64,000 bases of DNA from Gammaproteobacteria bacterium. Its GTDB lineage: Bacteria; Pseudomonadota; Gammaproteobacteria; Coxiellales; Coxiellaceae. The stretch lies in the NCBI GenBank assembly GCA_030425685.1, contig JAUIAD010000018.1:1-64000 (forward strand). The letters run 5' to 3'. This document shows, in pieces, positions 26,589-36,270 of the stretch (positions within the stretch are counted from its first letter, which is position 1; each line of letters begins with the position of its first letter). The notes beneath the pieces were generated by a model. That model was not told the DNA's origin. It saw only the letters and a list, made by a program, of their open reading frames with translations, and did no database searches. Position numbers and translations under genes: made by a program.

Positions 26589-28163
26589 CTATGTTGTTGA
26601 AAGCTCTTTTTCTACATTACGTAGCATCTCTTTAATGTCTTTGAATTTTGGTTTTATTTCTAACGCTTTTTGGAAGAAGGGTTTTGATTTTTGAAATTCT
26701 TCTTTGTAAAAAAGACAAAGGCCGGTGTTGTAGTAATATTCAAAGTCTGGGGTGAAATATTCCTTTGACTTTTTATAGTAACTTATTGCTGTATCGTAAT
26801 GATCAATTGCATAATAAAGCATGCCGATATTAAAAAGAATATCCTCGCATTCAGGTACGTAGTAAAAATTATCAGCTATTTTATGCAGGTTATCGACAAT
26901 GTAGTCAATGATTTGGTCGTCTTCTTTGATAAATAAATCGGTTAGGTGGTCGCAGACTTGGTCAAAAATATAAGGATCCCATTTTGATAGTGTGAGAAAG
27001 GAGGCTAAGAATTTTAATGAGGTTTTGCTTTGTGTTTTCTCAAGATGCTCATAAAAATTGAAATAGTCTGAAGGGCTAAAATTTTCAACGGCTTCTTCCA
27101 AAATTAATTTTGTTTCTTTTAGACTGTCGAGTTTAAACCCGCTACAAAAAACACCGGAGGTTAAGCCATCGCGTGAGCTTTGAATAAATGCATTGCCGTC
27201 CATAAATTCAAAGTAATTGCCAATGGCGTGATAGTTAACCATTAATGAGAAGCTGCCATGGAAGTCCAGTTGTGGGAATTCTAATTCATCTAGTTCTTCA
27301 GCTGTGGCGTAGCCTTTGTCAGAGCTAATTAACAACATCTTATTATTGCTTAGCGCGTTTAGATTTTTTAACCCCCTTAGACTGCCAATAGGAAATAGTA
27401 GATGCGTATCTTTGATGCCAGATTTGTAGGTATTTAACACTTTGTTGAAAATATCATGTTGGTAATAGCTATCACCTATCTCTTGGTCCTCATATTTAAT
27501 AACAACTTTTTCCCAGTCCTTTGGCATGTCGTTTTTGATATTGGCTTTAGCGGTTTTTAAACTGACAAGCGTTTCTTTTATGGTGTTATCTTTGATATAA
27601 AAAACATCATTTACAATGCTATCAAATAAATAGTTGGCAAAGACTATCAGTGGATTGTTTGCATCGCCTGTCTTTAATGTAATTTGTTTGTTTTCTAGCG
27701 TTAACGTTTCATCTTGTTCGATATCTAATACTGCAAAATCTAATATGCCTTTTTCAACAAAAGGTTTTAACGCGGTGTGTTCTTTCCAGAACTTAAGGTT
27801 ATTGTCGGTAAAGTCTGTCATGATATAGCAGAACTCAATATCCTGTAGAGATAATTTCTTCAGTAGGGGGAGTAGCTGTTTAATAACATAGTAACTAAAT
27901 TGTCCAGATCCAGCGCCTAGCTCAACGATATAGAATGGGCTTTTTTTTGCTTTGGGGTTCTGGTTAAGCCAATCTTGGATAAAACGAGCAACAATTTTGG
28001 CATAACTATTGGCAATAAAAGGGTTACTGGTAATATAAAAAGGCACATCGCCAGTCCAGGCATCTATACCTTTTTCATGATAAAAATTGCGCTGACCTTC
28101 CCAGATAAGTGATTGTGAAAATCGTTTATTCTCTTCGATAGTGATGCTATGAGATGCGTTCAC
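26589..28163 (-). CDS. MidA-like SAM-dependent methyltransferase with C-terminal TPRs
   Basis: A 524-aa protein. YIVELGAGSGQFSYYVIKQL near residue 80 is the SAM-binding motif I. The N-terminal block YITSNPFIANSYAKIVARFI and the acidic PLIVFANYLFDSIVNDVFYI segment fit the MidA/NDUFAF7 type of protein arginine or class I methyltransferase. Residues 430-520 contain two tetratricopeptide units (DILFNIGMLYYAIDHYDTAI; YYNTGLCLFYKEEFQKSKPF), an unusual addition that should mediate protein binding. There is no signal peptide. Neighbours give no functional hint: a palindromic element lies downstream and the transpeptidase gene is divergent. The target is unknown. Confidence 0.75.
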   Translation of the reverse strand: MNASHSITIEENKRFSQSLIWEGQRNFYHEKGIDAWTGDVPFYITSNPFIANSYAKIVARFIQDWLNQNPKAKKSPFYIVELGAGSGQFSYYVIKQLLPLLKKLSLQDIEFCYIMTDFTDNNLKFWKEHTALKPFVEKGILDFAVLDIEQDETLTLENKQITLKTGDANNPLIVFANYLFDSIVNDVFYIKDNTIKETLVSLKTAKANIKNDMPKDWEKVVIKYEDQEIGDSYYQHDIFNKVLNTYKSGIKDTHLLFPIGSLRGLKNLNALSNNKMLLISSDKGYATAEELDELEFPQLDFHGSFSLMVNYHAIGNYFEFMDGNAFIQSSRDGLTSGVFCSGFKLDSLKETKLILEEAVENFSPSDYFNFYEHLEKTQSKTSLKFLASFLTLSKWDPYIFDQVCDHLTDLFIKEDDQIIDYIVDNLHKIADNFYYVPECEDILFNIGMLYYAIDHYDTAISYYKKSKEYFTPDFEYYYNTGLCLFYKEEFQKSKPFFQKALEIKPKFKDIKEMLRNVEKELSTT

Positions 28164-28391
28164 ACGTTAGTCCTTTTTATGTTTAAATTGCCATAGGTAG
28201 AGATCGAGGAATAATATCATAATTTTATTCGCTAGTTAAAAGGTCTTTGTTAAAGCTATCTCTAAAATGTGAAGTACACAAATTTGCGAAAAAGCTTGGT
28301 GATTTCTGATAAGATTTCCCATTGACCAAAACATGGTCAAGTGATACACTAGCGTCATTGTTTGTATCAAACCCTTTGGAATCAAGTAGTT

Positions 28392-29312
28392 ATGAAGTTT
28401 TGGGCGCGTTTTGTTGTAGTTTTACTGGGTATTGCCTTTCTTATCGGGTGTGTTAAAGAAGCTCATGGTCGCGAATATTATGGGCAAGATATGCATGAGC
28501 AGATTGCTCGTTATCATGCTTATTCAGATAGGGCGTTAAAACCGTATTTTAAAAAGGCCGGTATCGCTTTTCCCCCGACCAAAATTGCCTTGTTGATCTT
28601 CAAAAATACTAAACGCATGGAGTTATGGGCGCAGGATAAGTCGCATCATCAGTGGCATCATATTAAAAACTTTCATGTCTATGCAGCCAGCGGTGGGCCT
28701 GGGCCAAAATTACATAGCATGGATTACCAAGTTCCAGAGGGGATTTATCATATTGTCGATTTAAATCCAGATAGTCACTTTCTCTTGTCGATGGAATTAA
28801 ACTACCCAAATGCATTTGATCGCTTGCACGCTGGTGAAGATCATCGTACTAATTTGGGGGATAATATTTTTATTCATGGTAACCGTAAGTCAATTGGTTG
28901 TATTGCTATCGGTAATCGTAATATAGAGCAGTTATTTGTATTGGCGCATACTGTTGGAGAAGAAAATATTGATGTTATTATTGCGCCTAATGATTTGCGG
29001 ACACATAAACCAATTTACGGTAGAGAACACCCGCGTTGGTTACCAGAGCTATATGCTAATATAAAAAGCGCTCTGCAGCCTTTTAAATATCATCATAAGA
29101 AGCATGTCAATAAATCTAAGTTAGCAGCCAAACATCATTCTCGACATCATGTTAGCTCTAAAACGAAAGTTAAGCATGTGGTTGCTCATAAACCAACAGC
29201 TATACAGCATGCAATTTCTAACATAAAGAAAACTGCGCCAAAATCATCGAACCAGGACGATAATGCTTCTAGCCTGGGAACGAAATATTATGATGAGCTT
29301 CTACTGGGTTAA
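28392..29312 (+). CDS. L,D-transpeptidase-family (YafK/DpaA-like) envelope protein
   Basis: A 306-aa exported protein. The N-terminus MKFWARFVVVLLGIAFLIGC has a lipobox-like LIGC, so it may be a lipoprotein. The YkuD-type catalytic core is IFIHGNRKSIGCIAIGN, with His in IHG and the nucleophilic Cys in GC. The preceding block AASGGPGPKLHSMDYQVPEG is typical of the YafK/DpaA branch, which cuts or forms links between peptidoglycan and lipoprotein or meso-diaminopimelate. The C-terminal 70 residues are His/Lys-rich and low-complexity, perhaps wall- or metal-binding. I prefer the ATG at 28392 over an upstream TTG at 28362. Its last 44 bases overlap the convergent aroF gene. Confidence 0.85.
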   Translation: MKFWARFVVVLLGIAFLIGCVKEAHGREYYGQDMHEQIARYHAYSDRALKPYFKKAGIAFPPTKIALLIFKNTKRMELWAQDKSHHQWHHIKNFHVYAASGGPGPKLHSMDYQVPEGIYHIVDLNPDSHFLLSMELNYPNAFDRLHAGEDHRTNLGDNIFIHGNRKSIGCIAIGNRNIEQLFVLAHTVGEENIDVIIAPNDLRTHKPIYGREHPRWLPELYANIKSALQPFKYHHKKHVNKSKLAAKHHSRHHVSSKTKVKHVVAHKPTAIQHAISNIKKTAPKSSNQDDNASSLGTKYYDELLLG

Positions 29313-30123
29313 GGACACCCTGAATTTTATGTAAGCTTGGTATCAACGCCTTAAATGTATCCGTATGGATCGTTTGTGCGGCGTCGGATACGGCATTGTC
29401 TGGGTCGTAGTGCGTTTCAATAATAAGACCATCAGCACCTGCAGCAACGGCTGCGCGTGCCATTGGGGCGATCATTTCGCGCCGTCCTGTGCCATGGCTG
29501 GGGTCAATTATCACCGGTAAATGGCTTAGTGATTTTAATACTGGGATGGCATTAAGATCTAGCGTGTTACGGGTGTAAGTTTCAAAGCTGCGAATACCGC
29601 GTTCACAAAGAATTACATTTGCATTTCCTTCGCTTAAAATATATTCGGCTGCTAGTAAAAACTCTTGGTAAGTGGCCGTTAGCCCGCGCTTTAATAAAAT
29701 AGGCTTGTTTATTTTTCCTAATTCTTTTAATAAAGAATAATTATACATATTGCGAGCGCCAATTTGGATCACATCCAGTTTATTAGCAGCATATTCAAGT
29801 TGAGAGCAGTCCATAATTTCAGAAATACAGTAAAGCTGGTTGGCATGTGCTGCCTGTTGAAGGTAATCAAGCCCTTCTTTGCCAAGTCCTTGGAAAGAGT
29901 AGGGTGATGATCTTGGTTTGTAAGCGCCGCCACGTAAAAATTTAGCGCCGCTTTTTGCAATTTCAGCAGCAATTTTATGGATTTGTAATTCTGACTCAAT
30001 CGCACAAGGCCCGCCCATTAAAGATAGCTCGTTGCCACCTATCGTTGTATTACCTATTTTAATAATAGTTGCATCTGCTTGATGTTCACGACTTGCTAAT
30101 TTATAGGGTTTTTCGCTAGCCAT
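29269..30123 (-). CDS. aroF: 3-deoxy-7-phosphoheptulonate synthase (DAHP synthase, type I-beta)
   Basis: A 284-aa enzyme condensing phosphoenolpyruvate and erythrose 4-phosphate in the first step of the shikimate pathway. [70 protein letters not shown] and [14 protein letters not shown] are all family signatures of the KDOPS-like I-beta class. There is no chorismate mutase or ferredoxin-like regulatory domain, so it should be insensitive to the usual feedback. It lies 23 bases after trpA in the same direction and probably ends the trp transcript, supplying chorismate for tryptophan. Confidence 0.93.
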   Translation of the reverse strand: MASEKPYKLASREHQADATIIKIGNTTIGGNELSLMGGPCAIESELQIHKIAAEIAKSGAKFLRGGAYKPRSSPYSFQGLGKEGLDYLQQAAHANQLYCISEIMDCSQLEYAANKLDVIQIGARNMYNYSLLKELGKINKPILLKRGLTATYQEFLLAAEYILSEGNANVILCERGIRSFETYTRNTLDLNAIPVLKSLSHLPVIIDPSHGTGRREMIAPMARAAVAAGADGLIIETHYDPDNAVSDAAQTIHTDTFKALIPSLHKIQGVLNPVEAHHNISFPG

Positions 30124-30146
30124 TGTTTTCTCCTAAATATTTTTAT

Positions 30147-30917
30147 TTATTGTGGCCCTTGCCTGGGGTCAAGCGATTGTGCCAATTGTGTTAGTGCCTG
30201 GTAATCCTTGGTGCTGTTGGCCGCATTTACAAATAGAGAGCCAACAACAAAGCCGTCAGTATGTGCTAATACATCTTGTGCCATGTCCTTATTGGAAATG
30301 CCAAAACCGGCTACCAAGGGTAGCTGGGTGATGGATTTAATATTATTTACTTTTTCAATAAAATCTTCTGGCAGTTGTTTTTTTACGCCAGTCGTCCCTT
30401 TGCGACAAGCGTAGTACAACATGCCGCTGCCTTTATTGCTTAGTTCACGGATTCTTTCGTCTGAGGTGGATGTTGAAATTAACATAATAGAATCAAGGTT
30501 ATGTTTTTGACATTGTGTTAAATATTCATCGGACTCTTCAAGCGGTAAGTCGACTATTAGGCAGCCATCGGCACCTGCGTTTTTGGCATCTTGAAAAAAA
30601 GTACTGCCGTAATTAAAGATTGGGTTGTAGTAGCCAAATAAAACGATGGGGATGTCAGTGTGTTGTCGCAGTTTTTTAATTAAGTTCAATACATCATTGA
30701 TAGTCGTACCAGCAGCTAAAGCACGTTCACTAGCTTGTTGAATGCTGGGGCCATCAGCGACCGGATCTGAAAATGGCATGCCTACTTCTAGAATATCTAC
30801 GCCACCTTCTATCAGCGCTAACATTGCTTGGAATGAATGCTCTAGGCCGCCGTCGCCTGCAGTTAAATATCCAACAAAAGCGTTTTTGTTAGTAAAGGCG
30901 TTTTGTAGTTTGCTCAT
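30147..30917 (-). CDS. trpA: Tryptophan synthase alpha chain
   Basis: A 256-aa TIM-barrel subunit that cleaves indole-3-glycerol phosphate to indole. Signature EVGMPFSDPVADGPSIQQA holds the catalytic Glu44 and Asp55, and LPLVAGFGISNKD and GFVVGSLFVN form the phosphate-binding end. The length is normal (about 260 aa). Its ATG overlaps the trpB stop by four bases (ATGA), as usual for the coupled alpha-beta pair. Confidence 0.96.
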   Translation of the reverse strand: MSKLQNAFTNKNAFVGYLTAGDGGLEHSFQAMLALIEGGVDILEVGMPFSDPVADGPSIQQASERALAAGTTINDVLNLIKKLRQHTDIPIVLFGYYNPIFNYGSTFFQDAKNAGADGCLIVDLPLEESDEYLTQCQKHNLDSIMLISTSTSDERIRELSNKGSGMLYYACRKGTTGVKKQLPEDFIEKVNNIKSITQLPLVAGFGISNKDMAQDVLAHTDGFVVGSLFVNAANSTKDYQALTQLAQSLDPRQGPQ

Positions 30918-32104
30918 ACTAACCCCCGCGCTAATAAATCTGGTAAATCTTTATCGCCGCGACCTGAAAGGTTAACGATAACAATATCATCGCGATTAAA
31001 TTGTTTATTGCCTTCATGCAGCAAGTAGGCAAGTGCGTGTGATGACTCAAGAGCGGGAATAATGCCTTCTGTTTTGCTTAGTAGCTTAAACGCCTCTAAA
31101 GCTTGTTCGTCATTTACGCTGGTATAGTAGGCTCGCTTTGCATCATGCAGTGCCGCATGTTGTGGTCCGACGCTAGGGTAGTCTAAGCCCGCAGAGATGG
31201 AATGAGTGGCGCTGATTTGTCCTTCGCTATTTTGTAGTAAATAGCTGTAAGTCCCGTGCAGCATGCCGGTTGAATTCTCTTTAAAGCGAGCGGCATGTTC
31301 GCCGAGTTGATTACCTTTGCCGCCACCTTCAACACCGATTAATTTGACGTTTTCATCATCAAGAAAACCTGAAAAAATACCTATCGCATTTGAACCGCCG
31401 CCGACGCATGCTATCACAGCATCAGGATTGCGATTTATTTTTTTATTGATTTGCCTTTTTGCTTCACTACCAATAACCGATTGAAAGAAAGCAACCATGG
31501 CAGGGTAGGGGTGAGGGCCAAGGGCTGAGCCAATACAATAATGTGTATCTTCGAAAGTGGCTGAGTAGTCACGCAGTGCTTCATTGACAGCGTCTTTTAA
31601 TGTTTTCGACCCGGTGTCAACGGCTACAACCGTTGCCCCTAAGAGGCGCATTTTTTCAACGTTAGGTTGTTGCCGTTTGATATCGGTTGAGCCCATATAG
31701 ATGGTGCATGATAAGTTTAAAAAGGCGCAGGCCGTCGCTGTTGCTACACCATGTTGACCTGCGCCAGTTTCAGCAATGATGCGCTCTTTTCCCATTTTTT
31801 TAGCCAGTAAACACTGCCCGATAGCATTATTGATTTTATGCGCTCCAGTGTGGAGAAGATCTTCTCTTTTAAGAAAAATTCTTGGTCCGTTGATCGCATC
31901 GCTAAAGCGCTTTACTTCCGTTAGTGGGGTTTGGCGGCCAACATAGTCATTTAAAATACTTTGATATTCTTCGATAAAGTCTTGCTCTTGCCGATAGTGT
32001 TCAAAGGCTGCGGTAAGCGATTTTATTGGTGCGATAAGAGACTCAGCGACATAGGTACCGCCGTATTTGCCATATCGACCAGTTTTGGAAATGATTTCTA
32101 ACAT
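30914..32104 (-). CDS. trpB: Tryptophan synthase beta chain
   Basis: A 396-aa PLP enzyme joining indole and serine. REDLLHTGAHKINNAIGQ carries the PLP lysine (Lys90), ETGAGQHGVATAT is the conserved loop with the catalytic Glu, and CVGGGSNAIG binds the cofactor phosphate. Full length and intact. It overlaps trpF by seven bases at its start and trpA by four at its end. Confidence 0.97.
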   Translation of the reverse strand: MLEIISKTGRYGKYGGTYVAESLIAPIKSLTAAFEHYRQEQDFIEEYQSILNDYVGRQTPLTEVKRFSDAINGPRIFLKREDLLHTGAHKINNAIGQCLLAKKMGKERIIAETGAGQHGVATATACAFLNLSCTIYMGSTDIKRQQPNVEKMRLLGATVVAVDTGSKTLKDAVNEALRDYSATFEDTHYCIGSALGPHPYPAMVAFFQSVIGSEAKRQINKKINRNPDAVIACVGGGSNAIGIFSGFLDDENVKLIGVEGGGKGNQLGEHAARFKENSTGMLHGTYSYLLQNSEGQISATHSISAGLDYPSVGPQHAALHDAKRAYYTSVNDEQALEAFKLLSKTEGIIPALESSHALAYLLHEGNKQFNRDDIVIVNLSGRGDKDLPDLLARGLV

Positions 32105-32724
32105 TTTATACTCTTTATAAATTGTTCGATAAGTTGATAATCTTTTTGTCCTAAATTGTTTTCAACGCCGCTGGATGTGTCTACGCCGTAGGATCTTGTT
32201 GTTTGAAAGGCTTTTATAGCATTGTCGACGTTAAGTCCACCAGCAATAATAAAGGGAAATACGCCATGGTAGTTAAAATTTTTATGGTCAAAAGTCTTGC
32301 CGCTGCCTGCCTTTTCACGATCAAATAGCAGGAGATCTCTTTTGGGGTCTAAGTGTGTTACACCATCTTCTGTGTCACTTAGGATTCTGCCGGATTGATC
32401 AACTGACATAGCGTAAATGCGAATAAAATTATCAGGGAGTTTGTGGTGCGAGCGTTTTGATTGATGGCCGTGGCACTGAATATGTGTAATGCCAATAGTA
32501 TTTGCTTGTTCGATAATGCTGTTTGCATCGCAGTCAGTAAATACGCCTACTGGGATGGCGCCCATTTTTATTGTTGTTGCTGCAATTTGTTGGGCAAGCT
32601 CGATATTTACAAAACGTTTGGATTCTTTGGCGCGTAAAATGCCAATATGCGTAGCACCAGCTTTAACAGCAAAGGCAGCCATCTCAGGTGATTTTATGCC
32701 GCAGATTTTAATAATTGTTTTCAT
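32098..32724 (-). CDS. trpF: Phosphoribosylanthranilate isomerase
   Basis: A 208-aa TIM-barrel isomerase of the fourth tryptophan step. IKICGIKSPE contains the catalytic Cys8, and YGVDTSSGVEN near residue 175 contains the catalytic Asp and phosphate-binding Ser-Gly. Normal monofunctional length; many enterobacteria fuse it to trpC, but here it is separate. Its ATG overlaps the trpC stop (ATGA). Confidence 0.95.
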   Translation of the reverse strand: MKTIIKICGIKSPEMAAFAVKAGATHIGILRAKESKRFVNIELAQQIAATTIKMGAIPVGVFTDCDANSIIEQANTIGITHIQCHGHQSKRSHHKLPDNFIRIYAMSVDQSGRILSDTEDGVTHLDPKRDLLLFDREKAGSGKTFDHKNFNYHGVFPFIIAGGLNVDNAIKAFQTTRSYGVDTSSGVENNLGQKDYQLIEQFIKSIKC

Positions 32725-33515
32725 ACGGCTGATCTCATTTGTTGGATCATTGCTTTTGGGTCGTTGCTTTTGACTAGCGCCTCACCCACTAAAATCGCAT
32801 CGTATCCGCATGATTGGTATTTTACGGCTGTGGCAGTATTAGCAATACCAGATGCAGCTATGCTGATGATACTGTCAGGAATATATTTTTTTAAGTCTAT
32901 GGCGCGATTAGTATCTACTGCGAAGGTGGTTAGATCGCGGTTATTAACAGCAATCAATGATGCGCCAATAGATAAAGCAAATTCCAGTTCTTCTTGGTTG
33001 CTCACTTCTACTACTGCTTCGATACCTAGTTTGTGGCAGGTCTTGAGAAGATGTTCGGTTTTATCTTTTAATACACAAGCAATGAGTAGTACAGCGTTTG
33101 CGCCAGCGGCAATCGATTCAGCAATTTGTAGTTCGTCAATAATAAAATCTTTTCTAAGGACAGCGCATTCAGTTGCTGCAGCAAGCTTAGCGATATGTTG
33201 TAAATCTTCGATATCACCATTAAAGCCGCTCTTATTGGTTAAAACCGAAATGGCATTGGCGCCCCCGTTAATATATTGTTGTGCCAATTCTATCGGGTCT
33301 TTTATATCGGCAAAGTGGCCTTTGCTAGGTGATTGCCGTTTGATTTCGGCAATAATACTGAGGCCAGTTTTTTTTAAGGCTTGTGAAAATTTATTGGTAT
33401 TTTCTCTTTGGTGTTTGCCTTGCATGATTTCGCCGATGAATGCATCAGCGTTGTTATAGAGTCTCTGCACAACTTTCTCTTGTTCAGCTAATATATTAAT
33501 AAGATAGTTATGCAT
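32721..33515 (-). CDS. trpC: Indole-3-glycerol-phosphate synthase
   Basis: A 264-aa TIM-barrel enzyme. IIAEIKRQSPSKGHF provides a catalytic lysine and the SPSKG phosphate motif, VLRKDFIID a second catalytic lysine, and GANAVLLIACVLKD and LIAVNNRDLTTF follow in the expected order. Monofunctional and complete. It overlaps trpD by eight bases at its start and trpF by four at its end, so translation is coupled along the operon. Confidence 0.96.
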   Translation of the reverse strand: MHNYLINILAEQEKVVQRLYNNADAFIGEIMQGKHQRENTNKFSQALKKTGLSIIAEIKRQSPSKGHFADIKDPIELAQQYINGGANAISVLTNKSGFNGDIEDLQHIAKLAAATECAVLRKDFIIDELQIAESIAAGANAVLLIACVLKDKTEHLLKTCHKLGIEAVVEVSNQEELEFALSIGASLIAVNNRDLTTFAVDTNRAIDLKKYIPDSIISIAASGIANTATAVKYQSCGYDAILVGEALVKSNDPKAMIQQMRSAV

Positions 33516-34533
33516 TGGTGCTGGCCTCTTTTCGGTAATGGTTTTGCAGACTTACTAGATAGTCTAAAGCTTTACCAGAGTTAATTTGTTCTTTTGCTAG
33601 CTTTGTAGCACTTTTAAGCGTGCTGCATTTGCCAACTAATTTTAGTGCTATAGCCATATTTAAGATAATGGTATCTTTGATACCGCCATCCTTTCCTTTT
33701 AATGCTTCTAAAAGTAGTTCTTTGTTTTTTTGCGGACTGCCACCTTCTAAGCAATCGAGAGTGCAGGTAGCCAGTCCAACATCATTTGGGTGGATGGTGT
33801 ACGATTTTTTTTGTTGATGGTTAACTTTGATGACTTTAGTTTCGCCTAGGCAGCTAATTTCATCGGTGCCGCAGCTATGAACGATGAGGGCATTGTTAAT
33901 ATTAAGTTGACATGCTAGCTCAGCAAATAGCGGCATTAGTTTTTCATCGTAAACACCAATAATGCTGTGTGTTGGTGTTGCTGGATTTAATAATGGGCCT
34001 AGTAAGTTAAATACTGTTTTTATTTTTAAATCTTTACGGATTTGTTTAACGCGTTTAAGCGCAGGATGAAAGTTAGGGGCAAATAAAAATGAAAAACCAA
34101 GCTGGTTTAGGGCGTTGCTGACATGGTTGTGATCCAAATCGATAGGTAGTTGCAGCGCTTCAATAAGATCAGCGGAACCGCATTTTGATGATGCGCTGCG
34201 GTTACCATGTTTTGCTACTTTGATATCTAAGCTGGCAAGTGCGATAGCGGTTATGGTTGAGATATTGACGCTATTAGTACCATCGCCACCGGTTCCTACT
34301 ACATCTAAAACAACATGGTTATCATCGGTGCAAACAGGGGTCATTTTATTTTTGATTGCATTAACGAAGCCAATGATCTCATTTGCATTTTCACCTTTTG
34401 CATGTAGTAATGCTAAAAAGGCGGCAATTTGACTGTCATTGGCTTCTTCAAGAATAATGCGCATGGCATCTTCGGCTTCTTCTGTATTGAGCGATTGCTT
34501 TTGCGCTAATTTTTTTATCTGCTGTTGTAGCAT
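33508..34533 (-). CDS. trpD: Anthranilate phosphoribosyltransferase
   Basis: A 341-aa enzyme adding phosphoribosyl to anthranilate. DVVGTGGDGTNSVNIST is the PRPP-binding glycine loop, and KHGNRSASSKCGSADLIEAL the anthranilate/PRPP region. I place the start at the ATG at 34533 because MLQQQIKKLAQKQSL aligns with the usual family N-terminus. An in-frame ATG at 34575 would add 14 residues (MTKQYQLIGYGNKT) of no obvious homology, and its gaagg lies only one base from that ATG. It is the first gene of the operon. No glutamine amidotransferase (trpG) is fused to it, and neither trpG nor trpE lies beside it. Confidence 0.95.
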   Translation of the reverse strand: MLQQQIKKLAQKQSLNTEEAEDAMRIILEEANDSQIAAFLALLHAKGENANEIIGFVNAIKNKMTPVCTDDNHVVLDVVGTGGDGTNSVNISTITAIALASLDIKVAKHGNRSASSKCGSADLIEALQLPIDLDHNHVSNALNQLGFSFLFAPNFHPALKRVKQIRKDLKIKTVFNLLGPLLNPATPTHSIIGVYDEKLMPLFAELACQLNINNALIVHSCGTDEISCLGETKVIKVNHQQKKSYTIHPNDVGLATCTLDCLEGGSPQKNKELLLEALKGKDGGIKDTIILNMAIALKLVGKCSTLKSATKLAKEQINSGKALDYLVSLQNHYRKEASTNA

Positions 34534-34689
34534 TGTTTTATTGCCATATCCTATCAGTTGGTATTGCTTGGTCATGCCTTCAATTTGTTGTTTTGCCCTG
34601 CTATGAGTTCTTTGCCGTGGTTGCTATGGGGTCTTTATATTGCCACGGTTACTTTAGTTTTTAACATATTGAAGGGCATTCCAAGCTCT

Positions 34690-34734
34690 TGTACGCACTT
34701 GTGTAACGGTACATCATTCACTTGTTGTTGTCAA
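34690..34734 (-). promoter_or_regulatory. Putative trp promoter with operator-like dyad
   Basis: On the minus strand a perfect TTGACA (34729-34734) is followed after 17 bases by TACCGT (34706-34711), a weak -10. A dyad TGTAC (34690-34694) and GTACA (34709-34713) overlaps the -10, the position where TrpR operators lie in enterobacteria, and shares the GTAC ends of TrpR boxes. The transcript leader has only a 14-codon frame (MPFNMLKTKVTVAI, 34635-34679) without Trp codons, so classical attenuation is not supported. Confidence 0.45.
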
Positions 34735-34883
34735 GGGTTTGAACTGTCTTGTTGGCAGCTTGGGGCACTTTATCGTATAACATGCTGTATTTTATAGTTA
34801 TTTTTTGTTTGTATATAGCTTTTTGATTGGTTTAAGGTTGTATTGAAAGTTGCCAGTGGTGTTCTAAGCTTTGCTAGCTTTCG

Positions 34884-35804
34884 TTATTTCTCAATCGAAG
34901 AGGCTAGTAAGGATTCAATATGGTTGTTTTTGGCATAATCTATTAGTGCTGATTTTTTTTGTACTTGAAATTTTCGTTTAATATTATTTAGGTGAAATTC
35001 GATGGTTCTAGGTGATAACTGTAGTTTTCTGGCAATAGCTTTGCAGGTGCGCTTTTGTAAGGTATGCGATAAAACTTGCGCTTCGCGTTCGGTTAGGTAG
35101 GTGCCTTTGGCATCTATATATATTTTTTCAGGTAATAAATTGATATCTTTCTGTTTAAAATTGATGGGATGTTGTGTTGATATATCCATTTCAACACTGT
35201 TAGCATACTTTATAGAGTGGATAAGGTTTGCTTTCGCATAACTTATTAGGTTTTGTGCTTCATCTAAATAATAGTATAAGAAGTGTTGGAAGTGCGAGAT
35301 ATTCTCTATCAAAGCAGGTAAAAATTGGTGATCATCATTGGCACCGTAAAAAACAAAGGTATCTATTGAGGTAGCGTTTACTTTGGTTAGATAGGCTCCA
35401 TGTGCGAGATTAAAATGCTGTGCTGCGGGCTTTATAATTTTTTTATAGGCTAGTGTCGTTGTTGGTAATGCATCTAGTAGGCCGTAATTATCTTTAAAGG
35501 GGTTGTAGATTGGTCTTACATCCCAGTAGCGTCCTAGTTGATGCTTAATATAATACTGCTTCCATAGATGGCGGTTGGTTAGGGAAAACATTTTTCCTGA
35601 GAAGGGGTATAGGCGTGTATGGACAAAGCCAGTTAATTGTAATATTTCTTTTAAAGGCTGTAAGATTTCGTTTAATCTAGCATCTGTATTAAAGCTATAG
35701 CAATGTTGAAGTGCGCGTTTATCGATGCGGTAATTTGCTAGCATTTTTTTGTATGCTGTAAGGTTTAACGACCCTTGTAGGTAAAGCTCTTTGATAGTGT
35801 TCAT
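34884..35804 (-). CDS. LuxR-type transcriptional regulator
   Basis: A 306-aa protein with a C-terminal LuxR/GerE domain (about residues 240-300): YLTEREAQVLSHTL, CKAIARKLQLSPRTIEFHLN, then IKRKFQVQKKSALIDYAK. The N-terminal 200 residues are unassigned. It has the same size and architecture as the regulator at 495-1493, so the two are paralogues of one family. It lies between the trp operon and the small CaaX gene but is transcribed away from the latter. Its regulon is unknown. Confidence 0.87.
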   Translation of the reverse strand: MNTIKELYLQGSLNLTAYKKMLANYRIDKRALQHCYSFNTDARLNEILQPLKEILQLTGFVHTRLYPFSGKMFSLTNRHLWKQYYIKHQLGRYWDVRPIYNPFKDNYGLLDALPTTTLAYKKIIKPAAQHFNLAHGAYLTKVNATSIDTFVFYGANDDHQFLPALIENISHFQHFLYYYLDEAQNLISYAKANLIHSIKYANSVEMDISTQHPINFKQKDINLLPEKIYIDAKGTYLTEREAQVLSHTLQKRTCKAIARKLQLSPRTIEFHLNNIKRKFQVQKKSALIDYAKNNHIESLLASSIEK

Positions 35805-36270
35805 AATCGTCTAGGGGGTTTTAGTTTTCTCTGCTAGTGGTAGAATATTTTTTTTTGCTGCCTGATATATTTATTCAACTGTATTTTTCAATAAATTTTT
35901 CTTAAATGGTCACCCTAAAATGTTTAGCTAATGAACAATTAACTTGTGCTTATTTTAGCGTATTTGTATTTAGCTGATGATTCTAACCAATAAAAGTACT
36001 GATGTGCAATGACTAATTGAGCAAGTTATCGAATATATCCGCAGTGGCTAGCAAAAATATTAAATAATTACGCGTTAAAAGCAATATCACTTCTTGTTAG
36101 ATTATATAAGCTTATTTTAGTGAATGTGCCTCGTAAAAGAATGTATTAAGTACGAGTCTGTTTTAATTAAATATAAGCGTAGGATTGCAGCGGTATAATT
36201 AACTAGCATTATTATAGTTGAAATATATGTTGCAGTAATAAATAGTATTGGCAAATTAAGGGGGATTACT
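35805..36270. other. Divergent intergenic region
   Basis: Some 465 AT-rich bases between the LuxR gene and the CaaX gene, without an ORF. A TATAAT at 36194-36199, and alternatively TTGCAG (36185-36190) with TATTAT (36210-36215), are possible promoter parts for the CaaX gene; spacing is not ideal for either. A LuxR-type operator could lie here but I cannot see a convincing dyad. Confidence 0.4.

Noticed and set aside
32764-33459. 231-codon plus-strand ORF inside trpC
   Set aside because: It is antisense to a clear trpC with intact catalytic motifs and has no family features.
34635-34679. trp attenuator leader peptide
   Set aside because: The 14-codon frame contains no Trp codon and the only nearby stem is six base pairs without a T-run, so classical attenuation is not supported.
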